From Euwallacea fornicatus (lineage: Eukaryota > Arthropoda > Insecta > Coleoptera > Curculionidae), in the NCBI RefSeq assembly GCF_040115645.1, contig NW_027096012.1, positions 434,001 through 498,000 on the forward strand: a DNA stretch of 64,000 bases, given 5' to 3'. Below the pieces are notes generated by a model, which worked only from the letters and a program-made list of their open reading frames with translations, searched no databases and had not been told where the DNA came from. Positions 12,701 to 26,903 of this stretch are shown in pieces (the stretch's first letter is position 1; each line of letters begins with the position of its first letter). Made by a program: the position numbers and the translations under genes.

Positions 12701-14881
12701 GTTTGAAATGTTACAAAATTTGTGTATTTGAGCACATAAAGTACTATTTTTCTTGGAAATGCAACAAGATGCAATCATGATATCTTGTGACGTCTTAAAG
12801 ATCTCGTGGAGCTGATTAATTTGACACTTCGTTTAAGAAACTTGGAGTTTGTTTGCCGAAGTTATCGAGCTTCGAAGTTTGAAATGTTACAAAAGTTGTG
12901 TGTTTGAGCACATAAAGTACTATTTTTCTTGGAAATCCAACATGATGCAATCATGGTTTGTTGTGACGTCTCAAAGATCTCGTGGTGCTGATTAATTTAA
13001 CACTTCGTTTAAGAAACTTGGAGTTTGTTTGCCGAAGTTATCGAGCTTCGAAGTTTTAAATGTTACAAAAGTTTTGTGTTTGAGCACATAAAGTACTATT
13101 TTTCTTGGAAATACAACATGATGCAATCATGATTTGTTGTGACGTCTCAAAGATCTCGTGGAGCTTATTAATTTGACACTTCGTTTAAGATACTTGTAGT
13201 TTGTTTGCCGAAGTTATCGAGCTTCGAAGTTTTAAATGTTACAAAAGTTTTGTGTTTGAGCACATAAAGTACTATTTTTCTTGGAAATACAACATGATGC
13301 AATCATGATTTGTTGTGACGTTTCAAAGATCTCGACGACCTGATTAATTTGACACATCGTTTAAGAAATTTGGTGATCATTTTTCGAAGTTAACGAGCTT
13401 CGAAGTTTGAAATGTTACAAAAGTTGTATGTTTGAACACATAAAGTACTATTTTTCTTGGAAATGCAACAAGATGCAATCATGATTTGTTGTGACGTCTC
13501 AAAGATCTCGACGAGCTGATTAATGTGACACTTCGTTTAAGAAACTTGGAGTTTGTTTGCCGAAGTTAACGAGCTTCGAAGTTTGAAATGTTACAAAATT
13601 TGTGTATTTGAGCACATAAAGTACTACTTTTCTTGGAAATGCAACAAGATGCAATCATGATTTGTTGTGACGTCTCAAAGATCTCGACGAGCTGATTAAT
13701 TTGACACATCGTTTAAGAAATTTGGTGATCATTTGTCGAAGTTAACGAGCTTCAAAATTTGAAATGTTACAAAAGTTGTGTGTTTGAGCACATAAAATAC
13801 TATTTTTCTTGGAAATACAACATGATGCAATCATGGTTTGTTGTGACGTCTCAAAGATCTCGTGGTGCTGATTAATTTGACACTTCGTTTAAGAAGCTTG
13901 GAGTTTGTTTGCCGAAGTTATCGAGCTTCGAAGTTTGAAATGTTACAAAAGTTTTTTTTTGAGCACATAAAGTACTATTTTTCTTGGAAATACAACATTA
14001 TGCAATCATGATTTGTCGTGACGTCTCAAAGATCTCGTGGAGCTGATTAATTTGACACTTCGTTTAAGAAACTTGGAGTTTGTTTGCCGAAGTTATCGAG
14101 CTTCGAAGTTTGAAATGTTACAAAAGTTTTGTGTTTGAGCACATAAAGTACTATTTTTCTTGGAAATACAACATGATGCAATCATGATTTGTTGTGACGT
14201 TTCAAAGATCTCGACGACCTGATTAATTTGACACATCGTTTAAGAAATTTGGTGATCATTTGTCGAAGTTAACGAGCTTCGAAGTTTGAAATGTTGCAAA
14301 ATTTGTGTGTTTGAACACATAAAGTACTATTTTTCTTGGAAATGCAACAAGATGCAAACATGATTTGTTGTGACGTCTCAAAGATCTCGACGAGCTGATT
14401 AATGTGACACTTCGTTTAAGAAACTTGGAGTTTGTTTGCCGAAGTTATCGACCTTCGAAATTTTAAATGTTACAAAAGTTGTGTGTTTGAGCACATAAAG
14501 TACTATTTTTCTTGGAAATGCAACAAGATTCAATCATGATATGTTGTGACGTCTCAAAGATCTCGTGGAGCTGATTAATTTGACACTTCGTTTAAGAAAC
14601 TTGAAGTTTGTTTGCCGAAGTTATCGAGCTTCGAAGTTTGAAATGTTACAAAAGTTGTGTGTTTGAGCACATAAAGTACTATTTTTCTTGGAAATGCAAC
14701 AAGATTCAATCATGATATGTTGTGACGTCTCAAAGATCTCGTGGAGCTGATTAATTTGACACTTCGTTTAAGAAACTTGGAGTTTGTTTGCCGAAGTTAT
14801 CGAGCTTCGAAGTTTGAAATGTTACAAAAGTTGTGTGTTTGAGCACATAAAGTACTATTTTTCTTGGAAATGCAACAAGAT
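9782..14881 (+). repeat. 17-monomer offset duplication (2,110 bp shared, 2,990 bp apart)
   Basis: Positions 9,782-11,891 recur at 12,772-14,881, offset 2,990 bp. Private markers shared by both copies include GGAAATCCAACATG (9,941/12,931), AAGATACTTG (about 10,198/13,188), GTACTACTTTTCTTGG (about 10,631/13,621) and AAGAAGCTTGGAG (about 10,902/13,892). Only a few substitutions separate the copies, for example TTCTCG versus ATCTCG near 9,809/12,799 and TTGGAG versus TTGTAG near 10,204/13,194. The copies diverge together at 11,892/14,882. Confidence 0.88.
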
Positions 14882-15130
14882 GCAATCATGATTTGTTGTG
14901 ACGTCTCAAAGATCTCGACGAGCTGATTAATTTGACATATCGTTTAAGAAATTTGGTGATCATTTGTCGAAGTTAACGAGCTTCGAAGTTTGAAATGTTA
15001 CAAAAGTTGTGTGTTTGAGCACATAAAGTACTATTTTTCTTGGAAATGCAACAAGATTCAATCATGATATGTTGTGACGTCTCAAAGATCTCGTGGAGCT
15101 GATTAATTTGACACTTCGTTTAAGAAACTT

Positions 15131-15840
15131 GGAGTTTGTTTGCCGAAGTTATCGAGCTTCGAAGTTTGAAATGTTACAAAATTTTTTTTTGAGTACATAA
15201 AGTACTATTTTTCTTGGAAATACAACATGATGCAATCATGATTTGTTGTGACGTCTCAAAGATCTCGTGGAGCTGATTAATTTGACACTTCGTTTAAGAA
15301 ACTTGGAGTTTGTTTGCCGAAGTTATCGAGCATCGAAGTTTTAAATGTTACAAAAGTTGTGTGTTTGAGCACATAAAGTACTATTTTTCTTGGAAATGCA
15401 ACAAGATTCAATCATGATATGTTATGACGTCTCAAAGATCTCGTGGAGCTGATTAATTTGACACTTCGTTTAAGAAACTTGGAGTTTGTTTGCCGAAGTT
15501 ATCGAGCTTCGAAGTTTGAAATGTTACAAAATTTTTTTTTGAGTACATAAAGTACTATTTTTCTTGGAAATACAACATGATGCAATCATGATTTGTTGTG
15601 ACGTCTCAAAGATCTCGTGGAGCTGATTAATTTGACACTTCGTTTAAGAAACTTGGAGTTTGTTTGCCGAAGTTATCGAGCATCGAAGTTTTAAATGTTA
15701 CAAAAGTTGTGTGTTTGAGCACATAAAGTACTATTTTTCTTGGAAATGCAACAAGATTCAATCATGATATGTTATGACGTCTCAAAGATCTCGTGGAGCT
15801 GATTAATTTGACACTTCGTTTAAGAAACTTGGAGTTTGTT
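15131..15840 (+). repeat. Two-monomer (350 bp) tandem duplication with private variants
   Basis: A pair of monomers, one carrying GAGCATCGAAGTTTTAAATG and GTTATGACGTC, is repeated at a 350-bp offset (GTTATGACGT at 15,421 and 15,771). Both rare variants co-occur in both copies, so this is a local dimer duplication rather than chance. Confidence 0.8.
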
Positions 15841-18800
15841 TGCCGAAGTTATCGAGCTTCGAAGTTTGAAATGTTACAAAATTTTTTTTTGAGTACGTAA
15901 AGTACTATTTTTCTTGGAAATGCAACAAGATGCAATCATGATTTGTTGTGACGTCTCAAAGATCTCGACGAGCTGATTAATTTGACATATCGTTTAAGAA
16001 ATTTGGTGATCATTTGTCGAAGTTAACGAGCTTCGAAGTTTGAAATGTTACAAAAGTTGTGTATTTGAGCACATAAAGTACTATTTTTCTTGGAAATGCA
16101 ACAAGATGCAAACATGATTTGTTGTGACGTCTCAAAGATCTCGTGGAGCTGATTAATTTGACACTTCGTTTAAGAAACTTGGAGTTTTTTTGCCGAAGTT
16201 ATCGAGCTTCGAAGTTTGAAATGTTACAAAAGTTGTGTATTTGAGCACATAAAGTACTATTTTTCTTGGAAATGCAACAAGATGCAAACATGATTTGTTG
16301 TGACGTCTCAAAGATCTCGACGAGCTGATTAATGTGACACTTCGTTTAAGAAACTTGGAGTTTGTTTGCCGAAGTTATCGAGCTTCGAAGTTTTAAATGT
16401 TACAAAAGTTGTGTGTTTGAGCACATAAAGTACTATTTTTCTTGGAAATGCAACAAGATTCAATCATGATATGTTGTGACGTCTCAAAGATCTCGTGGAG
16501 CTGATTAATTTGACACTTCGTTTAAGAAACTTGGAGTTTGTTTGCCGAAGTTATCGAGCTTCGAAGTTTGAAATGTTACAAAAGTTGTGTGTTTGAGCAC
16601 ATAAAGTACTATTTTTCTTGGAAATCCAACATGATGCAATCATGGTTTGTTGTGACGTCTCAAAGATCTCGTGGTGCTGATTAATTTGACACTTCGTTTA
16701 AGAAACTTGGAGTTTGTTTGCCGAAGTTATCGAGCTTCGAAGTTTGAAATGTTACAAAAGTTGTGTGTTTGAGCACATAAAGTACCATTTTTCTTGGAAA
16801 TGCAACAAGATGCAAACATGATTTGTTGTGACGTCTCAAAGATCTCGTGGAGCTGATTAATTTGACACTTCGTTTAAGAAACTTGGAGTTTGTTTGCCGA
16901 TGTTATCGAGCTTCGAAGTTTTAAATGTTACAAAAGTTTTGTGTTTGAGCACATAAAGTACTATTTTTCTTGGAAATACAACATGATGCAAACATGATTT
17001 GTTGTGACGTCTCAAAGATTTCGACAAGCTGATTAATGTGACACTTCGTTTAAGAAACTTGGAGTTTGTTTGCCGAAGTTATCGAGCTTCGAAGTTTGAA
17101 ATGTTACAAAAGTTGTGTGTTTGAGCACATAAAGTACTATTTTTCTTGGAAATGCAACAAGATGCAAACATGATTTGTTGTGACGTCTCAAAGATTTCGA
17201 CGAGCTGATTAATGTGACACTTCGTTTAAGAAACTTGGACTTTGTTTGCCGAAGTTATCGAGCATCGAAGTTTTAAATGTTACAAAAGTTGTGTGTTTGA
17301 GCACATAAAGTACTATTTTTCTTGGAAATGCAACAAGATTCAATCATGATATGTTGTGACGTCTCAAAGATCTCGTCGAGCTGATTAATTTGACACATTG
17401 TTTAAGAAATTTTGTGATCATTTGTCGAAGTTATCGAGCTTCGAAGTTTGAAATGTTACAAAAGTTGTGTGTTTGAACACATAAAGTACTATTTTTCTTG
17501 GAAATGCATAAGATGCAAACATGATTTGTTGTGACGTCTCAAAGATCTCGTGGAGCTGATTAATTTGACACTTCGTTTAAGATACTTGGAGTTTGTTTGC
17601 CGAAGTTATCGAGCTTCGAAGTTTTAAATGTTACAAAAGTTTTGTGTTTGAGCACATAAAGTACTATTTTTCTTGGAAATACAACATGATGCAATCATGA
17701 TTTGTTGTGACGTTTCAAAGATCTCGACGACCTGATTAATTTGACACATCGTTTAAGAAATTTGGTGATCATTTTTCGAAGTTAACGAGCTTCGAAGTTT
17801 GAAATGTTACAAAAGTTGTGTGTTTGAGCACATAAAGTACCATTTTTCTTGGAAATGCAACAAGATGCAATCATGATTTGTTGTGACGTCTCAAAGATCT
17901 CGACGAGCTGATTAATGTGACACTTCGTTTAAGAAACTTGGAGTTTGTTTGCCGAAGTTATCGAGCTTCGAAGTTTGAAATGTTACAAAAGTTGTGTGTT
18001 TGAGCACATAAAGTACCATTTTTCTTGGAAATGCAACAAGATGCAATCATGATTTGTTGTGACGTCTCAAAGATCTCGACGAGCTGATTAATGTGACACT
18101 TCGTTTAAGAAACTTGGAGTTTGTTTGCCGAAGTTAACGAGCTTCGAAGTTTGAAATGTTACAAAAGTTGTGTGTTTGAACACATAAAGTACTATTTTTC
18201 TTGGAAATGCAACAAGATGCAAACATGATTTGTTGTGACGTCTCAAAGATCTCGACGAGCTGATTAATGTGACACTTCGTTTAAGAAACTTGGAGTTTGT
18301 TTGCCGAAGTTATCGAGCTTCGAAGTTTTAAATGTTACAAAAGTTGTGTGTTTGAGCACATAAAGTACTATTTTTCTTGGAAATGCAACAAGATTCAATC
18401 ATGATATGTTGTGACGTCTCAAAGATCTCGTGGAGCTGATTAATTTGACACTTCGTTTAAGAAACTTGGAGTTTGTTTGCCGCAGTTATCGAGCTTCGAA
18501 GTTTGAAATGTTACAAAAGTTGTGTGTTTGAGCACATAAAGTACTATTTTTCTTGGAAATCCAACATGATGCAATCATGGTTTGTTGTGACGTCTCAAAG
18601 ATCTCGTGGTGCTGATTAATTTGACACTTCGTTTAAGAAACTTGGAGTTTGTTTGCCGAAGTTATCGAGCTTCGAAGTTTGAAATGTTACAAAAGTTGTG
18701 TGTTTGAGCACATAAAGTACCATTTTTCTTGGAAATGCAACAAGATGCAAACATGATTTGTTGTGACGTCTCAAAGATCTCGTGGAGCTGATTAATTTGA

Positions 18801-21550
18801 CACTTCGTTTAAGAAACTTGGAGTTTGTTTGCCGATGTTATCGCGCTTCGAAGTTTTAAATGTTACAAAAGTTTTGTGTTTGAGCACATAAAGTACTATT
18901 TTTCTTGGAAATACAACATGATGCAATCATGATTTGTTGTGACATCTCAAAGATCTCGTGGAGCTGATTAATTTGACACTTCGTTTAAGAAACTTGGAGT
19001 TTGTTTGCCGAAGTTATCGAGCTTCGAAGTTTTAAATGTTACAAAAGTTTTGTGTTTGAGCACATAAAGTACTATTTTTCTTGGAAATGCAACAAGTTGC
19101 AAACATGATTTGTTGTGACGTCTCAAAGATCTCGACGAGCTGATTAATGTGACACTTCGTTTAAGAAACGTGGAGTTTGTTTGCCGAAGTTATCGAGCTT
19201 CGAAATTTTAAATGTTACAACAATTGTGTGTTTGAGCACATAAAGTACTATTTTTCTTGGAAATGCAACAAGATTCAATCATGATATGTTGTGACGTCTC
19301 AAAGACCTCGTGGAGCTGATTAATTTGACACTTCGTTTAAGAAACTTGGAGTTTGTTTGCCGAACTTATCGAGCTTCGAAGTTTGAAAAGTTACAAAAGT
19401 TGTGCGTTTGAGCACATAAAGTACTATTTTTCTTGGAAATGCAACAAGATGCAATCATGATTTGTTGTGACGTCTCAAAGATCTCGTGCAGCTGATTAAT
19501 ATGACACTTCGTTTAAGAAACTTGGAGTTTGTTTGCCGAAGTTATCGAGCTTCGAAGTTTTAAATGTTACAAAAGTTTTGTGTTTGAGCACATAAAGTAC
19601 TATTTTTCTTGGAAATACAACAAGATGCAATCATGATTTGTTGTGACGTTTCAAAGATCTCGACGACCTGATTAATTTGACACATCGTTTAAGAAATTTG
19701 GTGATCATTTGTCGAAGTTAACGAGCTTCGAAGTTTGAAATGTTACAAAAGTTGTGTGTTTGAGCACTTAAAGTACTATTTTTCTTGGAAATGCAAGAAG
19801 ATGCAATCATGATTTGTTGTGACGTCTGAAACATCTCGACGAGCTGATTAATGTGACACTTCGTTTAAGAAACTTGGAGTTTCTTTGCCGAAGTTATCGA
19901 GCTTCGAAATTTGAAATGTTACAAAAGTTGTGTGTTTGAGCACATAAAGTACTATTTTTCTTGGAAATGCAACATGATACACTCATGATTTGTTGTGACG
20001 TCTCAAAGATCTCGTGGAGCTGATTAATTTGACACTTCGTTTAAGAAACTTGGAGAGTGTTTGCCGAAGTTATCGAGCTTCGAAGTTTGAAATGTTACAA
20101 AACTTTTGTTTTTGAGCACATAAAGTACTATATTTCTTGGAAATGCAACAAGATGCAATCATGATTTGTTGTGACGTCTCAAAGATCTCGTGGAGCTGAT
20201 TAATTTGACACATCGTTTAAGAAACTTGGAGTTTGTTTGCCGAAGTTATCGAGCTTCGAAGTTTGAAATGTTACGAAAGTTGTGTGTTTGAGCACATAAA
20301 GTACTATTTTTCTTGGAAATGCAACATGATACACTCATGATTTGTTGTGACGTCTCAAAGATCTCGTGGAGCTGATTACTTTGACATTTCATTTAAGAAA
20401 TTTGGTGATCATTTGCTGAAGCTATCGAGCTTCGAAGTTTGAAATGTTACAAAAGTTGTGTGTTTGAGCACATAAAGTACTATTTTTCTTGGAAATGCAA
20501 CAAGATGAAATCATGATTTGTTGTGACGTCTCTAACATCTCGACGAGCTGATTAATGTGACACTTCGTTTAAGAAACTTGGAGTTTGTTTGCCGAAGTTA
20601 TCGAGCTTCGAAGTTTGAAATGTTACAAAAGTTGTGTGTTTGAGCACATAAAGTAATATTTTTCTCGGAAATGCAACAAGATGCAATCATGATTTGTTGT
20701 GACGTCTCAAAGATCTCGTCGAGCTGATTAATTTGACTCTTCGTTTAAGAAACTTGGAGTTTGTTTGCCGAAGTTATCGAGCTTCGAAGTTTGAAATGTT
20801 ACAAAAGTTGTGTGTTTGAGCTCATAAAGTACTATTTTTCTTGGAAATGCAACAAGATGCAATCATGATTTGTTGTGACGTCTCAAAGATCTCGACGAGA
20901 TGATTAATTTGACACTTCTTTTAAAAAACTTGGAGTTTGTTTGCCGAAGTTATCGAGCTTCGAAGTTTGAAATGTTACGAAAGTTGTGTGTTTGAGCACA
21001 TAAAGCACTATTTTTCTAGGAAATGCAACATGATACACTCATGATTTGTTGTGACGTCTCAAAGATCTCGTGGAGCTGATTACTTTGACATTTCATTTAA
21101 GAAATTTGGTGATCATTTGCTGAAGCTATCAAGCTTCGAAGTTTGAAATGTTACAAAAGTTGTGTGTTTGAGCACATAAAGTACTATTTTTCTTGGAAAT
21201 GCAACAAGATGCAATCATGATTTGTTGTGACGTCTCAAAGATCTCGTGGAGCTGATTAATTTGACACCTCGTTTAAGAAACTTGGAGTTTGTTTGCCGAA
21301 GTTATCGAGCTTCGAAATTTTAAATGTTACAAAAGTTTTGTGTTTGAGCACATAAAGTACTATTTTTCTTGGAAATACAATATGATGCAATCATGATTTG
21401 TTGTGACGTCTCAAAGATCCCGTGGAGCTGATTAATTTGACACTTCGTTTAAGAAACTTGGAGTTTGTTTGCCGAAGTTATCGAGCTTCGAAGTTTAAAA
21501 TGTTACAAAATTTTTTTTTGAGTACATAAAGTACTATTTTTCTTGGAAAT

Positions 21551-21572
21551 GCAAGAAGATGCAATCATGATG
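21551..21572 (+). repeat. A/B satellite switch point inside one monomer
   Basis: The monomer is family A through GGAAATGCAAG (A-specific GCAA, against B-specific TTCAA). From 21,571 it is family B (TGTGTTGTGTCACCTGAAAG, against A-specific TTGTTGTGACGTCTC). The repeat phase is unbroken, so the two families meet by an in-register exchange. Everything before is A and everything after is B; I see no return to A in this window. Confidence 0.9.
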
Positions 21573-22316
21573 TGTTGTGTCACCTGAAAGATCTCGTCGA
21601 GCTGATTAACTTGACACTTTGTTCAAGACATTTGGTCATCATTTGTCGAAGTTATGGAGCTTCAAAATATGAAAAATCGCACAATTTGAGTGTTTGAGCA
21701 CTTAAAGTACTCTTTTTCTTGGAAATTCAACAAGATGGAATGATGATGTGATGTGTCACCTGAAAGATCTCGTCGAGCTGATTAACTTGACACTTTGTTT
21801 AAGACATTTGGTCATCATTTGTCGAAGTTATCGAGCTTCAAAATTTGAGAAGTCTCACAATTTGAGTGTTTGAGCACTTAAAGTACTCTTTTTCTTGGAA
21901 ATTCAACAAGATGGAATGATGATGTGATGTGTCACCTGAAAGATCTCGTCGAGCTGATTAACTTCACACTTTGTTTAAGACATTTGGTCATCATTTGTCG
22001 AAGTTATCGAGCGTCAAAATTTGAGAAGTCTCACAATTTGAGTGTTTGAGCACTTAAAGTACTCTTTTTCTTGGAAATTCAACAAGATGGAATGATGATG
22101 TGATGTGTCACCTGAAAGATCTCGTCGAGCTGATTAACTTCACACTTTGTTTAAGACATTTGGTCATCATTTGTCAAAGTTATCGAGCTTCAAAATATGA
22201 AAAATCGCACAATTTGAGTGTTTGAGCACTTAAAGTACTCTTTTTCTTGGAAATTCAACAAGATGGAATGATGATGTGATGTGTCACCTGAAAGATCTCG
22301 TGGAGCTGATTAACTT

Positions 22317-25300
22317 GACACTTTGTTTAAGACATTTGGTCATCATTTGTCGAAGTTATCGAGCTTCAAAATATGAAAAATCGCACAATTTGAGTATTTG
22401 AGCACTTAAAGTACTCTTTTTCTTGGAAATTCAACAAGATGCAATCATGATGTGTTGTGTCACCTGAAAGATCTCGTCGAGCTGATTAATTTGATACTTT
22501 GTTTAAGACATTTGGTCATCATTTGTCGAAGTTATCGAGCGTCAAAATTTGAGAAGTCTCACAATTTGAGTGTTTGAGTTCTTAAAGTACTCTTTTTCTT
22601 GGAAATTCAACAAGATGGAATGATGATGTGATGTGTCACCTGAAAGATCTCGTCGAGCTGATTAACTTGACACTTCGTTTAAGACATTTGGTCATCATTT
22701 GTCGAAGTTATCGAGCGTCAAAATGTGAGAAGTCTCACAATTTGAGTGTTTGAGCACTTAAATTACTCTTTTTCTTGGAAATTCAACAAGATGGTATGAT
22801 GATGTGTTGTGTCACCTGAAAGATCTCGTCGAGCTGATTAATTTGACACTTTGTTCAAGACATTTGGTCATCATTTGTCGAAGTTATCGAGCGTCAAAAT
22901 TTGAGAAGTCTCACAATTTGAGTGTTTGAGCACTTAAAGTACTCTTTTTCTTGGAAATACAACAAGATGGAATGATGATGTGCTGTGTCACCTGAAAGAT
23001 CTCGTCGAGCTGATTAACTTCACACTTTGTTTAAGACATTTGGTCATCATTTGTCAAAGTTATCGAGCTTCAAAATATGAAAAATCGCACAATTTGAGTG
23101 TTTGAGCACTTAAAGTACTCTTTTTCTTGGAAATTCCACAAGATGGAAACATGATGTGTTGTGTCACCTGCAAGATCTCGTCGAGCTGATTAATTTGACA
23201 CTTTGTTCAAGACATTTGGTCATCATTTGTCGAAGTTATCGAGCGTCAAAATTTGAGAAGTCTCACAATTGGAGTGTTTGAGCAATTAAAGTACTCTTTT
23301 TCTTGGAAATTCAACAAGATGGAATGATGATGTGATGTGTCACCTGAAAGATCTCGTCGAGCTGATTAACTTGACACTTCGTTTAAGACATTTGGTCATC
23401 ATTTGTCGAAGTTATCGAGCGTCAAAATGTGAGAAGTCTCACAATTTGAGTGTTTGAGCACTTAAAGTACTCTTTTTCTTGGAAATTCAACAAGATGGAA
23501 TCATGATGTGTTGTGTCACCTGAAAGATCTCGTCGAGCTGATTAATTTGTCACTTTGTTTAAGACATTTGGTCATCATTTGTCGAAGTTATCGAGTTTCA
23601 AATTTAGAAAAGTCTCACAATTTGAGTGTTTGAGCACTTAAAGTACTCTTTTTCTTGGAAATTCAACAAGATGGAATCATGATCTGTTGTGTCATTTGAA
23701 AGATCTCGTCGAGCTGATTAATTTGATACTTTGTTTAAGACATTTGGTCATCATTTGTCGAAGTTATCGAGCGTCAAAATTTGAGAAGTCTCACAATTGG
23801 AGTGTTTGAGTACTTAAAGTACTTTTTTCTTGGAAATTCAACAAGATGCAATCATTATGTGTTGTGTCACCTGAAAGATCTCGTCGAACTGATTAATTTG
23901 ATACTTTGTTTAAGACATTTGGTCATCATTTGTCGAAGTTATTGAGCTTCAAAATATGAAAAATCGCACAATTTGAGTATTTGAGCACTTAAAGTACTCT
24001 TTTTCTTGGAAATTCAACAAGATGGAATGATGATGTGTTGTGTCACCTGAAAGATCTCGTCGAGCTGATTAATTTGACACTTTGTTTAAGACATTTGGTC
24101 ATCATTTGTCGAAGTTATCGAGCTTCAAAATATGAAAAATCGCACAATTTGAGTATTTGAGCACTTAAAGTACTCTTTTTCTTGGAAATTCAACAAGATG
24201 CAATCATGATGTGTTGTGTCACCTGAAAGATCTCGTCGAGCTGATTAATTTGATACTTTGTTTAAGACATTTGGTCATCATTTGTCGAAGTTATCGAGCG
24301 TCAAAATTTGAGAAGTCTCACAATTTGAGTGTTTGAGTTCTTAAAGTACTCTTTTTCTTGGAAATTCAACAAGATGGAATGATGATGTGATGTGTCACCT
24401 GAAAGATCTCGTCGAGCTGATTAACTTGACACTTCGTTTAAGACATTTGGTCATCATTTGTCGAAGTTATCGAGCGTCAAAATGTGAGAAGTCTCACAAT
24501 TTGAGTGTTTGAGCACTTAAATTACTCTTTTTCTTGGAAATTCAACAAGATGGTATGATGATGTGTTGTGTCACCTGAAAGATCTCGTCGAGCTGATTAA
24601 TTTGACACTTTGTTCAAGACATTTGGTCATCATTTGTCGAAGTTATCGAGCGTCAAAATTTGAGAAGTCTCACAATTTGAGTGTTTGAGCACTTAAAGTA
24701 CTCTTTTTCTTGGAAATACAACAAGATGGAATGATGATGTGCTGTGTCACCTGAAAGATCTCGTCGAGCTGATTAACTTCACACTTTGTTTAAGACATTT
24801 GGTCATCATTTGTCAAAGTTATCGAGCTTCAAAATATGAAAAATCGCACAATTTGAGTGTTTGAGCACTTAAAGTACTCTTTTTCTTGGAAATTCCACAA
24901 GATGGAAACATGATGTGTTGTGTCACCTGCAAGATCTCGTCGAGCTGATTAATTTGACACTTTGTTCAAGACATTTGGTCATCATTTGTCGAAGTTATCG
25001 AGCGTCAAAATTTGAGAAGTCTCACAATTGGAGTGTTTGAGCAATTAAAGTACTCTTTTTCTTGGAAATTCAACAAGATGGAATGATGATGTGATGTGTC
25101 ACCTGAAAGATCTCGTCGAGCTGATTAACTTGACACTTCGTTTAAGACATTTGGTCATCATTTGTCGAAGTTATCGAGCGTCAAAATGTGAGAAGTCTCA
25201 CAATTTGAGTGTTTGAGCACTTAAAGTACTCTTTTTCTTGGAAATTCAACAAGATGGAATCATGATGTGTTGTGTCACCTGAAAGATCTCGTCGAGCTGA

Positions 25301-25836
25301 TTAATTTGTCACTTTGTTTAAGACATTTGGTCATCATTTGTCGAAGTTATCGAGTTTCAAATTTAGAAAAGTCTCACAATTTGAGTGTTTGAGCACTTAA
25401 AGTACTCTTTTTCTTGGAAATTCAACAAGATGGAATCATGATCTGTTGTGTCATTTGAAAGATCTCGTCGAGCTGATTAATTTGATACTTTGTTTAAGAC
25501 ATTTGGTCATCATTTGTCGAAGTTATCGAGCGTCAAAATTTGAGAAGTCTCACAATTGGAGTGTTTGAGTACTTAAAGTACTTTTTTCTTGGAAATTCAA
25601 CAAGATGCAATCATTATGTGTTGTGTCACCTGAAAGATCTCGTCGAACTGATTAATTTGATACTTTGTTTAAGACATTTGGTCATCATTTGTCGAAGTTA
25701 TTGAGCTTCAAAATATGAAAAATCGCACAATTTGAGTATTTGAGCACTTAAAGTACTCTTTTTCTTGGAAATTCAACAAGATGGAATGATGATGTGTTGT
25801 GTCACCTGAAAGATCTCGTCGAGCTGATTAATTTGA
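22317..25836 (+). repeat. Head-to-tail 1,759-bp duplication (10 monomers), with a third partial copy
   Basis: The block 22,317 to about 24,077 is followed directly by a second copy, about 24,076-25,836. A rare variant, GATGTGCTGTGTCACC, marks both (GCTGTG at 22,982 and 24,741). A third partial copy follows to about 26,889 at a 9-monomer offset of 1,583 bp (marker at 26,324). The other private variants, such as GAAATTCCACAAGATGGAAACATG and GAGCAATTAAAG, follow in the same order. Confidence 0.88.
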
Positions 25837-26903
25837 TACTTTGTTTAAGACATTTGGTCATCATTTGTCGAAGTTATCGAGCGTCAAAATTTGAGAAGTC
25901 TCACAATTTCAGTGTTTGAGCACTTAAAGTACTCTTTTTCTGGGAAATTCAACAAGATGGAATGATGATGTGATGTGTCACCTGAAAGATCTCGTCGAGC
26001 TGATTAACTTGACACTTCGTTTAAGACATTTGGTCATCATTTGTCGAAGTTATCGAGCGTCAAAATGTGAGAAGTCTCACAATTTGAGTGTTTGAGCACT
26101 TAAATTACTCTTTTTCTTGGAAATTCAACAAGATGGTATGATGATGTGTTGTGTCACCTGAAAGATCTCGTCGAGCTGATTAATTTGACACTTTGTTCAA
26201 GACATTTGGTCATCATTTGTCGAAGTTATCGAGCGTCAAAATTTGAGAAGTCTCACAATTTGAGTGTTTGAGCACTTAAAGTACTCTTTTTCTTGGAAAT
26301 ACAACAAGATGGAATGATGATGTGCTGTGTCACCTGAAAGATCTCGTCGAGCTGATTAACTTCACACTTTGTTTAAGACATTTGGTCATCATTTGTCAAA
26401 GTTATCGAGCTTCAAAATATGAAAAATCGCACAATTTGAGTGTTTGAGCACTTAAAGTACTCTTTTTCTTGGAAATTCCACAAGATGGAAACATGATGTG
26501 TTGTGTCACCTGCAAGATCTCGTCGAGCTGATTAATTTGACACTTTGTTCAAGACATTTGGTCATCATTTGTCGAAGTTATCGAGCGTCAAAATTTGAGA
26601 AGTCTCACAATTGGAGTGTTTGAGCAATTAAAGTACTCTTTTTCTTGGAAATTCAACAAGATGGAATGATGATGTGATGTGTCACCTGAAAGATCTCGTC
26701 GAGCTGATTAACTTGACACTTCGTTTAAGACATTTGGTCATCATTTGTCGAAGTTATCGAGCGTCAAAATGTGAGAAGTCTCACAATTTGAGTGTTTGAG
26801 CACTTAAAGTACTCTTTTTCTTGGAAATTCAACAAGATGGAATCATGATGTGTTGTGTCACCTGAAAGATCTCGTCGAGCTGATTAATTTGACACTTTGT
26901 TCA

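Larger units (their letters stand above)
1..21560 (+). repeat. Satellite array, family A (175-176 bp monomers)
   Basis: About 122 head-to-tail monomers, all in one orientation. The period is measured from the recurring CGTTTAAG word at positions 5, 181, 357 and 532. Landmarks along each monomer are CGTTTAAGAA, CGAAGTTATCGAGCTTCG, GAAATGTTACAAAA, CATAAAGTACTA, TTTCTTGGAAATGCAACAAG, TTGTTGTGACGTCTCAAAG and GAGCTGATTAATTTGACA. Two monomer types are intermixed: A1 has AACTTGGAGTTTGTTTGCCG after CGTTTAAG, and A2 has AATTTGGTGATCATTTGTCG. I see no cellular gene, tRNA or other non-satellite DNA in this stretch. CpG words are well kept, unlike strongly methylated satellites. A heterochromatic or centromeric location is inference from array size and the nucleosome-scale period. 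Confidence 0.97.
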
